From Gammaproteobacteria bacterium (GTDB lineage: Bacteria; Pseudomonadota; Gammaproteobacteria; Competibacterales; Competibacteraceae): 50,368 nt of DNA. The notes below the pieces were generated by a model. It searched no databases and was not told the DNA's origin. It was given only the letters and a program-made list of their open reading frames with translations. The DNA is taken from the NCBI GenBank assembly GCA_020846135.1, contig JADLEK010000055.1, positions 1 to 50,368 of the forward strand. Reading direction: 5' to 3'. Both the position numbers and the translations under genes were made by a program. Shown in pieces: positions 33,424 to 41,788 of this stretch; the stretch's first letter is position 1; every line of letters begins with the position of its first letter.

Positions 33424-33446
33424 CCCTCTCCCGCCAGGGGAGAGGG
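33424..33446. repeat. CCCTCTCCC palindrome between convergent genes
   Basis: CCCTCTCCC (33424-33432) pairs with GGGAGAGGG (33438-33446) around a 5-base loop, between the stops of the BadI-like gene and iscA. It shares its core with the palindrome inside polA and could also act as a weak two-way terminator. Confidence 0.65.
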
Positions 33447-33451
33447 AGGCT

Positions 33452-33775
33452 TCAGGCGCTGAAGCTCTCGCCGCAACCGCAGGTATCCTTGGCGTTGGGA
33501 TTGCGGAAACGGAATCCCTCGTTTAACCCCTCCTTGCCGTAGTCCACTTCCATCCCGTCCAGAATCGGCAGGTTTTTGGCGCTGACCACGACTTTCACCC
33601 CCTGCGAATCAAACACCTGATCATCGGGATCAATCCGGTCGGCCAGTTGCACGACATACATGTAGCCGGAACAACCAGTGTTGCGCACCCCCAGCCGCAA
33701 TCCCTGCGCCTGGGGCTGTTTAGCGAGAAAGGCGCGGGCGCGGTTAGCGGCTTGTTCAGTCAAGGCGATCGACAT
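33452..33775 (-). CDS. iscA: IscA-type iron-sulfur carrier protein
   Basis: The start at ATG 33775 is chosen because AGGAG stands nine bases upstream; ATG 33781 would be only three bases away. The 107-residue A-type carrier has the three conserved cysteines: NTGCSGYMY and the C-terminal DTCGCGESF. GMEVDYGKEGLNEGFRFRNPNA is also typical. It delivers iron-sulfur clusters to target proteins. Its start lies inside the 3' end of the IscU-like gene (20-base overlap), so the two are translationally coupled. Confidence 0.93.
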   Translation of the reverse strand: MSIALTEQAANRARAFLAKQPQAQGLRLGVRNTGCSGYMYVVQLADRIDPDDQVFDSQGVKVVVSAKNLPILDGMEVDYGKEGLNEGFRFRNPNAKDTCGCGESFSA

Positions 33776-34211
33776 GAGCATGGACTCCTGAATCGTGAAG
33801 TGAAGGGGTTGCGGGAATGCTTCTGGTTGCCGGCGATTGAGCGGCGTAATCCTGCAAGGTGGTTTTTAACGCCGTTTCGGCCAGGACCGCGCAATGCAGT
33901 TTCTCCGGCGGCGCGTCCAGTGCTTCGACCAGCGCATGGTGCCGAAATTGCGCGGCCTCGGACCGATTTTTGCCTTGGATGAGTTCGGTCAGCAGCGAAC
34001 CACAGGCGATCAGCCAGCCACAACCGTAAGCCTTGAATCGGGCGGCGGCAATGAGTCCGCCTTCGTCGATGCGCAAAGCCAGTTGCAACAGATCGCCACT
34101 GACCGGTTCACTCACCTGCACAGTGGTCACCGCCGGATTATCCGGGTCCAGATCGCCGACGTTGCGGGGATGTTCAAAATGAGTTCGCGCCGCCGCACTC
34201 AGTTCCAGCAT
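33756..34211 (-). CDS. iscU: IscU/NifU-N-like scaffold with one ligand cysteine replaced
   Basis: The 151-residue protein matches IscU: FEHPRNVGDLD, ARFKAYGCGWLIACGSLLTELIQGK and PPEKLHCAVLAETALKTTLQDY. The second and third cluster cysteines (YGCG, LHC) are present. The first, normally in GAPACGD, is replaced: the sequence reads SEPVSGDLL. A C-terminal tail of about 25 residues is extra. Loss of one ligand questions ordinary [2Fe-2S] assembly. It lies between cysE and iscA with no iscS or iscR, so it may be a specialised paralogue. Confidence 0.88.
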   Translation of the reverse strand: MLELSAAARTHFEHPRNVGDLDPDNPAVTTVQVSEPVSGDLLQLALRIDEGGLIAAARFKAYGCGWLIACGSLLTELIQGKNRSEAAQFRHHALVEALDAPPEKLHCAVLAETALKTTLQDYAAQSPATRSIPATPSLHDSGVHAHVDRLD

Positions 34212-34220
34212 GAGGACAGC

Positions 34221-35051
34221 TCAGGTGACCGTCGCTGACCGTCGCTGGCCGGTCTTGGCCGCATCGGTATCGGTGGCTTCATGCCAGCCGTTGGCGCTGG
34301 CGGCGGAATGCAGCTCGCAACCTCGCAGTTCACAGAGTTGCAGTTCGCCGGGATCGATGCCGGCCTCCCGCAAGGCCTGACATAACTGGCGGACGGTGCG
34401 ATCCAGCGCCTGGATATGATCGAGCATTTGGTTAATCGCGTGCGCTTCGGGATCGGGCAGATCGGGGGTCGCGCCGTAAGCGTCGAAACCAAGTTTGCGG
34501 GCGATTTCCCGCCGCACGTCGCTGGCATTGTCGCCGGCCTCCACCACTCGGCCCGGTACCCCGACCACCGTAGCGTGAGCCGGCACTTCCTTGATCACCA
34601 CCGAGTTGGAGCCAATCCGGGCATGATCGCCAACCTTGAACGGGCCGAGAACTTTGGCCCCGGCGCCGATGACCACATGGTTACCGAGCGTGGGATGGCG
34701 TTTGCCCTGGTTCCAACTGGTGCCGCCCAAGGTTACGCCTTGATACAGGGTACAGTCATCGCCGATTTCCGCCGTTTCACCGATCACCACGCCCATACCG
34801 TGATCAATGAAAAAACGCCGGCCAATCGTCGCGCCGGGATGAATCTCAATCCCGGTCAGCCAGCGGGCAAAGGTCGAAAAAAAGCGGGCCAGCCATTTCA
34901 GGCCCAGAGTCCACAGCTTATGGTTGAGCCGGTGGAACAGCACCGCATGGATACCGGGGTAGGCGGTCAGAACCTCGAACATGTTGCGCGCCGCTGGATC
35001 GCGGTCGAACACGGAGGTGATGTCTTCCCGCAGACGCTGCCAAAACGACAT
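34221..35051 (-). CDS. cysE: Serine O-acetyltransferase
   Basis: The 276-residue protein has an N-terminal helical domain ([23 protein letters not shown]) and a left-handed beta helix of hexapeptide repeats. Catalytic residues are in [19 protein letters not shown] and [30 protein letters not shown]. It acetylates serine for cysteine synthesis. The length and N-terminus resemble the bacterial EpsC/NifP type; a C-terminal extension of about 80 residues has no clear motif. iscU follows after 9 bases, suggesting a cysteine-to-cluster supply operon. A heptamer array lies 16 bases before its start. Confidence 0.95.
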   Translation of the reverse strand: MSFWQRLREDITSVFDRDPAARNMFEVLTAYPGIHAVLFHRLNHKLWTLGLKWLARFFSTFARWLTGIEIHPGATIGRRFFIDHGMGVVIGETAEIGDDCTLYQGVTLGGTSWNQGKRHPTLGNHVVIGAGAKVLGPFKVGDHARIGSNSVVIKEVPAHATVVGVPGRVVEAGDNASDVRREIARKLGFDAYGATPDLPDPEAHAINQMLDHIQALDRTVRQLCQALREAGIDPGELQLCELRGCELHSAASANGWHEATDTDAAKTGQRRSATVT

Positions 35052-35067
35052 AGATCATTCCAGGACA

Positions 35068-35150
35068 GGTTAAAGGTTAAAGGTTAAAGGTTAAAGGTTA
35101 AAGGTTAAAGGTTAAAGGTTAAAGGTTAAAGGTTAAAGGTTAAAGGTTAA
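35068..35150. repeat. Heptamer tandem array GGTTAAA (about 12 copies)
   Basis: Eleven perfect GGTTAAA units (35068-35144) and a partial GGTTAA (35145-35150) fill the gap between the phosphatase stop and the cysE start on the minus strand. The unit differs by one base from the GGCTAAA array at 50233-50368. Copy-number change would alter the cysE leader length. Confidence 0.97.
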
Positions 35151-35168
35151 TATCCCATGATTAGGCGG

Positions 35169-37553
35169 CTAACCACTCGTCTTCAGCATCCGGAGCGTCA
35201 GGATATTCCGACCCTCCTCGCGACGGTAGCCGACTTCGCTCACCAAAGTCTTGATCAGGAAAACACCCAACCCACCCGGCTCGCGTTCCTCAAGCTCCAG
35301 CGTGGTATCCGGATCAGGCCGGGTCAGCGGATCAAATGGCGGACCCTGGTCAGCGATCTCCACCAGCAACCCGTCCGCTTGCGCCGTGATCCGGCAATAC
35401 ACCGGGCCGGGTTGCGTCTGATCGGCATAGGCATGATTGCACAGATTGACCAGCGCCTCTTCGACCGCCAGTTCCAGCCGGCTCACTTGCGCCTCGGTTA
35501 AATCGGCAGTTTCCGCCGCTTGCCGGACCGGCTCCAGCAGTTCCGGCAAGCGTTCCAACTCGGCCAGCAGACACACCTGAATCCCTTCATCCACCGCAGG
35601 CAATCGGCTCACCGCCAGCAGCGCCAAATCATCGCTCTGCTCGGCGTTTCCAACATGAGCGGCTACCGCAGCGATCACCCGCTGAGTCAGTTGCAATGGA
35701 CTATCGTTGCCAGCGGCGCAACCCAGCGCCAGTAACGGCTTGGTTCCGAAACACTCGTCGGCAGCGTTCATCGCTTCAGTCAAACCATCGGTATACAACA
35801 GTAAGGTCTCCCCTGGCTTCAACAGCAATCGGGACGCGGTATAAACAAATTCCGGTTCTATCCCCAGCACCAGTCCTGGCTGGCCTCCGATCCATTCCGC
35901 GCGGCCATTCGCCCGCACCAGTAATGGTGGATTATGACCAGCGTTGCTGAAGATCAACTCCCCGGTTTTCGGCGCCAGCGCCGCTGCAAACAGCGTCACA
36001 AATAGCAATTCCTCATTAATCGCGCACAGTTCGCGATTGACCCGTTGCAGAATTTCAGCCGGGTCTGAAACAGAAACCGCGACTGCTTTCATCAACGTCG
36101 TCGTTACCGCCATCATCAGCGCCGCCGGCACTCCCTTGCCGGCTACATCGCCAATACATAAGAACAGCCGGTCATCATCCAGCCAGAAGCCGTTGTACAG
36201 ATCGCCGCCCACTTCCCGCGCCGGTTGAAACCAGGCTGCCAGCGCTAGCCTGCTGGACCCGCTCAATCCAGCCAGATCATGGGGCAGAAAGCTGGCCTGA
36301 ATGGCGCGGGCGATTTTCAGTTCGTTATCGATTCGGGCCTGCACCGCCCGAGCCTCAGCGAGAGTTTCCAGTTGCCGGCGTAATGCCCGGCGCATCCGGG
36401 CAAAGGAATCGGTCAGGATGCCCACTTCGTCATGGATACGCGGCTCCGGGATCGCTACATCCAGATCGCCTCCGGCAATCGCCGCGCTTTTTTCGGTCAA
36501 CACCAGCAGCGGTCGGGTGAAACGGCGCACGATCAGCGTCACCAGCGTAAACAGTAAAATCAGTCCAGCGCTGCCAATCAGCACGATGTCGCGGACCAGC
36601 GCGTAGATCGGGGCAAATAACTCACTGTCCGCGAACGCTACGCCGACGGACCAGCCGGCTCGGGGCAACGGGGCAAAATAGGTATGCGCTGGCTGATCAT
36701 GCAGATACTGACTCTGAAAAGGCATGAAGCCGGTCCCGCCCCGGGTCATTTGCTCGCCGACGATTTGCAGTAATGGCTGTTGATAGGAACGCGCCCGTTC
36801 AAAAATGGTCCCGTGGGTAGCCCAGTCCCGGTTGGAGTACTCGGGATACGACAAGTATCGCCCTTGTCTGGACAGGAGGATCACATACCCGCTCTGAAAT
36901 GGGCGTAAGCGCTCGACGACCGTTGTCAGGTGCGCCAAGGTTAAGGTGGCGCTGACTATCCCGACTTGAACAGGACCAGTCGCTGACTGGCGGTAGATCG
37001 GTAGCTCGTAGAATGTCGCCGGCTCGCTCTCGCTGGGAGAGATCTGCGGTTCACTCCAGCCAATGGCATCAGCCCCGCTGGCGCTCAAATCATCGCGGCG
37101 TAATGGAGTAAACAGCGCCTCGGCTTCTTCCAGGGTTTCGCAAACCACGCCGCGCCGGCTGTGATGACAGGACAGCACCAGACGATCCGGCTGATCCTTG
37201 GCCAGCGCCATGCGCACCGTCACGCTTTGGCAGTCCTGACTGCCCGTTATGGCGTCCAGCGCCCTGCGGCGCAAGTCAGGGCCGCTATCGGCTTCCGTAA
37301 CGCCACGAGCCACTTCGACTGCTACCGCTTCGACATCCTTTTGCATCATATCGACGCTATGGGCGATGGCGGTGCTGAGTTCACCCAGAACTTCCTGGGT
37401 AATGTCCAGCATGCGCTGGCGCGATTCCCGGTAGTCGTAATAGAACGCGGTCACGAACACCAGCGCTGCCGCACTGATCAGCGTCAGTGACAACCGGGTA
37501 GCTAAGCCGAATCGGACGCGCAGAGGCTGCTGATCCGGAGCTAACAAGGACAT
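35169..37553 (-). CDS. Cache-HAMP-SpoIIE phosphatase with C-terminal RsbW-like kinase domain
   Basis: ATG 37553 (AGGA seven bases upstream) gives 794 residues; an in-frame start at 37658 is less likely. Order: TM1 about 15-35, a periplasmic dCache-type sensor to about 310, TM2 about 320-345, a HAMP domain (TRPLLVLTEKSAAIAGGDLDVAIPEP), and a linker helix. A PP2C/SpoIIE domain follows (AREVGGDLYNGFWLDDDRLFLCIGDVAGKGVPAALMM, FSNAGHNPPLLV, LLYTDGLTEAMN). Last is an HATPase_c anti-sigma-like domain (LELAVEEALVNLCNHAY, VEIADQGPPFDP). It likely links an external signal to a partner-switching cascade; no STAS anti-anti-sigma gene is beside it. Confidence 0.92.
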   Translation of the reverse strand: MSLLAPDQQPLRVRFGLATRLSLTLISAAALVFVTAFYYDYRESRQRMLDITQEVLGELSTAIAHSVDMMQKDVEAVAVEVARGVTEADSGPDLRRRALDAITGSQDCQSVTVRMALAKDQPDRLVLSCHHSRRGVVCETLEEAEALFTPLRRDDLSASGADAIGWSEPQISPSESEPATFYELPIYRQSATGPVQVGIVSATLTLAHLTTVVERLRPFQSGYVILLSRQGRYLSYPEYSNRDWATHGTIFERARSYQQPLLQIVGEQMTRGGTGFMPFQSQYLHDQPAHTYFAPLPRAGWSVGVAFADSELFAPIYALVRDIVLIGSAGLILLFTLVTLIVRRFTRPLLVLTEKSAAIAGGDLDVAIPEPRIHDEVGILTDSFARMRRALRRQLETLAEARAVQARIDNELKIARAIQASFLPHDLAGLSGSSRLALAAWFQPAREVGGDLYNGFWLDDDRLFLCIGDVAGKGVPAALMMAVTTTLMKAVAVSVSDPAEILQRVNRELCAINEELLFVTLFAAALAPKTGELIFSNAGHNPPLLVRANGRAEWIGGQPGLVLGIEPEFVYTASRLLLKPGETLLLYTDGLTEAMNAADECFGTKPLLALGCAAGNDSPLQLTQRVIAAVAAHVGNAEQSDDLALLAVSRLPAVDEGIQVCLLAELERLPELLEPVRQAAETADLTEAQVSRLELAVEEALVNLCNHAYADQTQPGPVYCRITAQADGLLVEIADQGPPFDPLTRPDPDTTLELEEREPGGLGVFLIKTLVSEVGYRREEGRNILTLRMLKTSG

Positions 37554-37811
37554 GGCGTCATCCTGTGATTGTTGCTTTCCAAGGCTTGCAGTTTCATCGT
37601 GAAGGGTATGATGGTAGCGTAAAACTCCAGCTTGACCATGGGGCGTTCCCTCCGTCAACGCTTGAATATCAGGTTAATTCTATCAGCCTTGGCCCGCAGA
37701 ACATCCAACCCGAAGTCATTCATCTCTGTGGTGAACTACTGCCGCCGGCGTTCCGGCAGCGCTGGTTCTTGCTATCATCCATGCCCCGTCTGCCCACCGA
37801 TCCAGCTCGCC

Positions 37812-38612
37812 ATGAATCCAGCTCTAACCATCGCCAAACGCGCCGCCCTGAGCGCCAGCCGCATCCTGCTTCGCCATTTTGAGCAACTGGAGCGGCTCAC
37901 CGTCACCGCCAAGCAGCGCAATGATTTTGTCAGCGAAGCCGATATTCAGGCCGAGCAGGACATTATTCAAACCCTGCGCAAGACCTATCCCAATCACGCC
38001 ATTCTCGCTGAGGAAAGCGGCGAAACTCCCGGTCAGGATGAGTATCAGTGGGTCATTGACCCGCTCGATGGCACGACCAACTTCCTGCATGGCATCCCCC
38101 ACTTCGCCATTTCCATCGCCTTTCGGCATAAAAACCGACTGGAGGCGGCGCTGGTTTACGATCCAATTCGCCAGGAAATGTTTACCGCCTCCCGGGGCGA
38201 GGGTGCCCAAATCAACGACCGGCGAATGCGGGTCAGCGGGGTCAACGGGCTGGAAAACGCCCTGCTGGGCACTGGCTTTCCGTTTCGTCATCCCTCACAC
38301 CAGGCAGCCTATCTGAGTTTTTTCAACAACCTGTTCGGGCGGTGCATGGAAATTCGCCGGGCCGGAGCTGCCTCGCTGGATTTATCCTACATCGCATCCG
38401 GGCGACTGGACGGCTACTGGGAAATCGGTCTGAAACCGTGGGATATCGCTGCTGGAGCGTTGCTGGTGCAGGAGGCCGGCGGGCTGGTCAGCGATTTTGG
38501 CGGCGGCAATGACTTCATGCAGTCCGGCAATATCGCCGCCGGCAATCCCCGCATCTTCAAGGCGCTGTTGCAGGAAATGCAGCCGCATCTCACCCCGGCG
38601 CTGGCGCGGTAA
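37812..38612 (+). CDS. suhB: Inositol-1-monophosphatase family protein SuhB
   Basis: The start at ATG 37812 gives 266 residues, as in E. coli SuhB. The metal-binding motifs are intact: FVSEADIQAEQDII, ILAEESGE, WVIDPLDGTTNFLHGIPHFAIS and KPWDIAAGALLVQEAGG. The family hydrolyses inositol monophosphate; SuhB also joins the rRNA antitermination complex. The frame is open upstream to 37632, but the extra 60 residues are not family-like. It is divergent from the phosphatase gene. Confidence 0.95.
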   Translation: MNPALTIAKRAALSASRILLRHFEQLERLTVTAKQRNDFVSEADIQAEQDIIQTLRKTYPNHAILAEESGETPGQDEYQWVIDPLDGTTNFLHGIPHFAISIAFRHKNRLEAALVYDPIRQEMFTASRGEGAQINDRRMRVSGVNGLENALLGTGFPFRHPSHQAAYLSFFNNLFGRCMEIRRAGAASLDLSYIASGRLDGYWEIGLKPWDIAAGALLVQEAGGLVSDFGGGNDFMQSGNIAAGNPRIFKALLQEMQPHLTPALAR

Positions 38613-38732
38613 TCCCTCCACTTTTGCACCCCGGTTGGCATTCAATACCGGGATGCCGGGCGTCATCAATTCAGTTTGAATTAAGGTACTGCACCCAGAC
38701 TGAAACTCCCACAAAAATTAGGGAGAAATCTC

Positions 38733-39782
38733 GTGACGCGCAGATCCATCGTTTCTCTATTGTTCAGCATGGCCGCTCTGACCGGAGCGGCAGTGGCCGC
38801 TGATGGTCAGTGGCAAGCACTCCCCGATCAAGCGCCCGCCCCCGCGGATAATCCGACTACCGGGGCCAAAGTGACACTGGGCAAGATGCTGTATTTCGAC
38901 ACCCGCTTTTCATCAACCGGCACGGTGTCCTGCTTTTCCTGCCATAACGTGATGGAAGGCGGCGACGATCACCGGCCAACTTCCATCGGCGTCCACGGTC
39001 AGGTCGGTGGGCGCAATGCCCCGACTGTCTGGAATGCGGCTTTCCATTCGGTGCAGTTCTGGGATGGCCGCGCTCCCGCTCTGGAAGATCAGGCCAAGGG
39101 ACCGCCCGCTAATCCGATTGAAATGGGCATGGCCGATCTGGATGCCGTTATTGGCCGCATCAAGAAAATTCCCGGTTATCAGCCCTATTTTACTGCCGCA
39201 TTTGGCCAAGGCGACGTGCTGACCATGGACAATGCGGCCAAAGCGATCGCGGCTTATGAACGGACCCTGATCACGCCCAACAGCGCCTATGACCGCTACG
39301 TCAAGGGCGACCAAAAAGCAATGACTGACCAGCAAATCAAGGGGATGGAAACCTTCGCCAAGGTCGGCTGTACGGCTTGCCATTCCGGTCCTGCTTTCAA
39401 TGGCGCGGCCCAACTGGCGGTCGGTCAAGGCTTCTTCATGAAGTTCCCAACCTTCCCGGACAACAATCCCTATGTCGTGAAGTACAACCTGACTGAGGAT
39501 TTGGGGCGCTACACCGTGACCAAGCAGGACTCGGACAAGAATTTGTGGCGGGTGCCGACGCTGCGGAATCTGACCTACACCGCGCCATATTTCCACAATG
39601 GTTCGGTCAAGAGTCTCGATGAGGCGGTGCGGGTGATGGCCAAGAGCCAGCTCAATAAGGAGCTGAGCGATGGCGAAATCAAGGATATCGTCGCCTTCTT
39701 TGGCGCATTGGATGGGCCATTCCCGCAACAGACCATGCCGATGCTGCCGCCGACCCCCGGCGATCTGCTGACTGAAAATTGA
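38733..39782 (+). CDS. Di-haem cytochrome c peroxidase family protein
   Basis: GTG 38733 has GGGAGA nearby. The 349-residue protein has a signal peptide (SIVSLLFSMAALTGAAVAA) and two haem sites, CFSCH and CTACH, in the CcpA/MauG-type two-domain layout. LGKMLYFDTRFS, NAPTVWNAAFHSVQFWDGRAPALEDQAKGP and RVPTLRNLTYTAPYFHNGSVKSL are characteristic. It reduces hydrogen peroxide in the periplasm with electrons from small cytochromes. A damaged cytochrome b561 gene follows 16 bases downstream and may once have been its electron donor. Confidence 0.94.
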   Translation: MTRRSIVSLLFSMAALTGAAVAADGQWQALPDQAPAPADNPTTGAKVTLGKMLYFDTRFSSTGTVSCFSCHNVMEGGDDHRPTSIGVHGQVGGRNAPTVWNAAFHSVQFWDGRAPALEDQAKGPPANPIEMGMADLDAVIGRIKKIPGYQPYFTAAFGQGDVLTMDNAAKAIAAYERTLITPNSAYDRYVKGDQKAMTDQQIKGMETFAKVGCTACHSGPAFNGAAQLAVGQGFFMKFPTFPDNNPYVVKYNLTEDLGRYTVTKQDSDKNLWRVPTLRNLTYTAPYFHNGSVKSLDEAVRVMAKSQLNKELSDGEIKDIVAFFGALDGPFPQQTMPMLPPTPGDLLTEN

Positions 39783-39798
39783 GGTTTGGAGACGCGCC

Positions 39799-40004
39799 AT
39801 GAACCCGTTTAATCGATTCCGGCTGTTCCACGCGTATTCGTCATCGGGTTTCTGGCCGTTTATTTCAGCGGCGACGATGGCGATTTGTTGCATGTCTGGC
39901 TGGGCTATGGCCTGGTCGTCCTCGTCGCTGTCCGGCTCCTGCTGGCCCTGAGCCGGGTCAAGGGCTTTCCGGCGCTGTGGCCTGCGTACGCTCTGGCGCG
40001 GTAA
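39799..40004 (+). pseudogene. Frameshifted, truncated cytochrome b561-like gene
   Basis: An ATG 16 bases after the peroxidase gene encodes MNPFNRFRLFHA, the usual start of cytochrome b561-type proteins with its haem-ligand His. At about 39834 the homologous frame shifts and continues VFVIGFLAVYFSGDDGDLLH, then VWLGYGLVVLVAVRLLLALS, to TAA at 40002. Only the first one to two membrane helices (about 69 codons) remain of a protein normally near 180 residues. It therefore has both a frameshift and a lost 3' half. A sequencing error could explain the shift but not the truncation. Confidence 0.7.
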
Positions 40005-40150
40005 CGGGTTAACTCCGGCGCTGGTTATTTCTTTCGAATACTGCACGCAGAATTTTTTGCTCCGGCGTCAATTAAACACTGATCAACTAAAATTCTTCCC
40101 CCTATACTCAAACCATTCCTTCCCCTACCGCAATCCATCGGAGGTGTTCC

Positions 40151-40825
40151 ATGGCTAATCTATTCAAGCGCATCAGCGATGTCATCGCCGCCAATCTCAA
40201 TGATCTGGTCGATCGGGTTGAAGACCCGGAACGGATGATCAAGCAGCTCATCCGCGAGATGGAAGAAAATATCAGCAGCGCCCGCGAAGGGGTGATCGAC
40301 GCGGTCGCCAGCGAAAAACAGCTCGCCAAAGAACTGGATAGTCAACGCCAGCAAGCCGAGGAGTGGCAGCGCCGCGCCCGGCTGGCCCTGGAGTCCGGCA
40401 ACGAAGCGCTGGCGCGGGAGGCGCTGACCCGCAAAAAGGAACATGACGGCATCGTCGCCAATCTCGATGCCTCCTGGCAATCCGCCCGGCGTACCGGCGA
40501 GCGGCTGAAGTCGCAACTGCGGGCGCTGGAAGCCAAACTGGAGGAAGCGCGGTTGAAAAAGGGCAGTCTAGTGGCACGGCAGCGCGCCGCCCAGGCTCGG
40601 GAGCAGATGGATCAGGTGCAAGACCGCTTTCAGACCGGCCTCGATCTCAATCATTCGTTTGGACGGATGGCGGACAAGGTCGGGGAAATGGAAGCACGAA
40701 TGGAAGCCCGTGAGGAACTGTATGGCGAGTACAGCCAGATTGAGCGGGAATTTCTGCAAATGGAGACCAGTAGCGAGGTCGAGGCAGCGTTGGCGGCGCT
40801 CAAGCGGGAAATCCGCAAGCCATGA
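40151..40825 (+). CDS. pspA: PspA/IM30 family protein
   Basis: The 224-residue protein is almost wholly alpha-helical coiled coil. It opens MANLFKRISDVIAANLNDLVDRVEDPERMIKQLIREMEE with the amphipathic membrane-binding helix and the PspA DPE-x-MI-x-Q signature. GGAGG stands before the ATG. PspA oligomers (ESCRT-III-like) maintain inner-membrane integrity under stress. No pspF, pspB or pspC is adjacent, so it is not the enterobacterial operon type. Confidence 0.93.
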   Translation: MANLFKRISDVIAANLNDLVDRVEDPERMIKQLIREMEENISSAREGVIDAVASEKQLAKELDSQRQQAEEWQRRARLALESGNEALAREALTRKKEHDGIVANLDASWQSARRTGERLKSQLRALEAKLEEARLKKGSLVARQRAAQAREQMDQVQDRFQTGLDLNHSFGRMADKVGEMEARMEAREELYGEYSQIEREFLQMETSSEVEAALAALKREIRKP

Positions 40826-40849
40826 CCGGTGCGGCGTCAACCGGTCGCC

Positions 40850-41788
40850 TCACGGTTCCGGGGCGATGTGCGCCTCATTGGCCGCCGCTTTCGCTTTTTT
40901 GATCGCTGCCTCCACTTGGGGAGCGACATCTACCGACACCTTCAGTGAATGTGAGCCGCCGCCGGTCATCACCCCGGTGAGCGGCGCAACATCGCCGTAA
41001 TCCCTGCCCCAGGCCAGCGTGACATGCTGGGTTTTGGGCATGCAATCGTTGGTCGGATCAAACTCCGCCCAGCCGACCCCCGGCACATACACCGCCAGCC
41101 AGGCGTGTGAGGCGTCCGCGCCGATCAGGCGGGGCTGGCCGGGCGGCGGCAGGGTTTCCAGATAACCACTCACATAGCGCACCGCCAGCCCCAGCGTCCG
41201 CAGGCAGGCCATCGCCAGATGGGCGAAGTCCTGGCAGACCCCGCGCCGTTCGCGCAAAACCTCATCCAGCGGGGTAGCAACGGTGGTGAAATGCGGATCG
41301 TATTTAAAATCCTGGTAAATCCGCTGGTTCAGGTCGGCCACCGCCTCCAGCAGCGGTCGGTCCGGCGGAAAACTCGGTTCGGCATACGCCCGGAACTGTG
41401 GCCCCGCCGCTACGAATGGCGAATCCAGTGCGAACAGCCGGGCTTCGATGATCTCCGGATCCAGGTCTTCCCAGAGCATCCGGCGGACCTGCTCCCAGGA
41501 CGGCGACGGGCTGGATTCATGAAAGGGCCGCTCGTCCAGCACCCGCACTTCGGTGACGACCGTGACTTCCAGGCGGTGATGCACATCCTGAATGGCGAAA
41601 TACAGCACCCGGTTACCGAAAAAATCCAGCCGTTCAGCCGACAGCGCCGGCCGGGGGCGAATCCGAATCTGGCTGGGTCGGCATAACTGCCACGCGGTTT
41701 CCTTCGGCAACAGCCGCGCTTCATTGTGGCAGAGCGCTACGCCGCTGCTGTACTGGTATAAGGTGCGGTGAGTAATGTTGTAGATCAT
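40850..41788 (-). CDS. Transglutaminase-like protease family protein
   Basis: The 312-residue protein opens MIYNITHRTLYQYSSGVALCHNEARLLP (bacterial transglutaminase N-terminal domain). It has the catalytic triad of the transglutaminase core: Cys in RRGVCQDFAHLAM, His in ASHAWLAVYVPGVGWAEFDPTND, and the Asp that follows. Such proteins are probably cysteine peptidases or amidases. The start overlaps the stop of the ATP-grasp/alpha-E gene (ATGA), so the two form an operon. This pairing is a widely conserved, poorly understood peptide-modifying module. Confidence 0.92.
   Translation of the reverse strand: MIYNITHRTLYQYSSGVALCHNEARLLPKETAWQLCRPSQIRIRPRPALSAERLDFFGNRVLYFAIQDVHHRLEVTVVTEVRVLDERPFHESSPSPSWEQVRRMLWEDLDPEIIEARLFALDSPFVAAGPQFRAYAEPSFPPDRPLLEAVADLNQRIYQDFKYDPHFTTVATPLDEVLRERRGVCQDFAHLAMACLRTLGLAVRYVSGYLETLPPPGQPRLIGADASHAWLAVYVPGVGWAEFDPTNDCMPKTQHVTLAWGRDYGDVAPLTGVMTGGGSHSLKVSVDVAPQVEAAIKKAKAAANEAHIAPEP

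Noticed and set aside
35068..35150. Heptamer array as a CRISPR or an origin iteron set
   Set aside because: The units are contiguous with no spacers, and there are no cas, rep or dnaA genes or DnaA boxes nearby.
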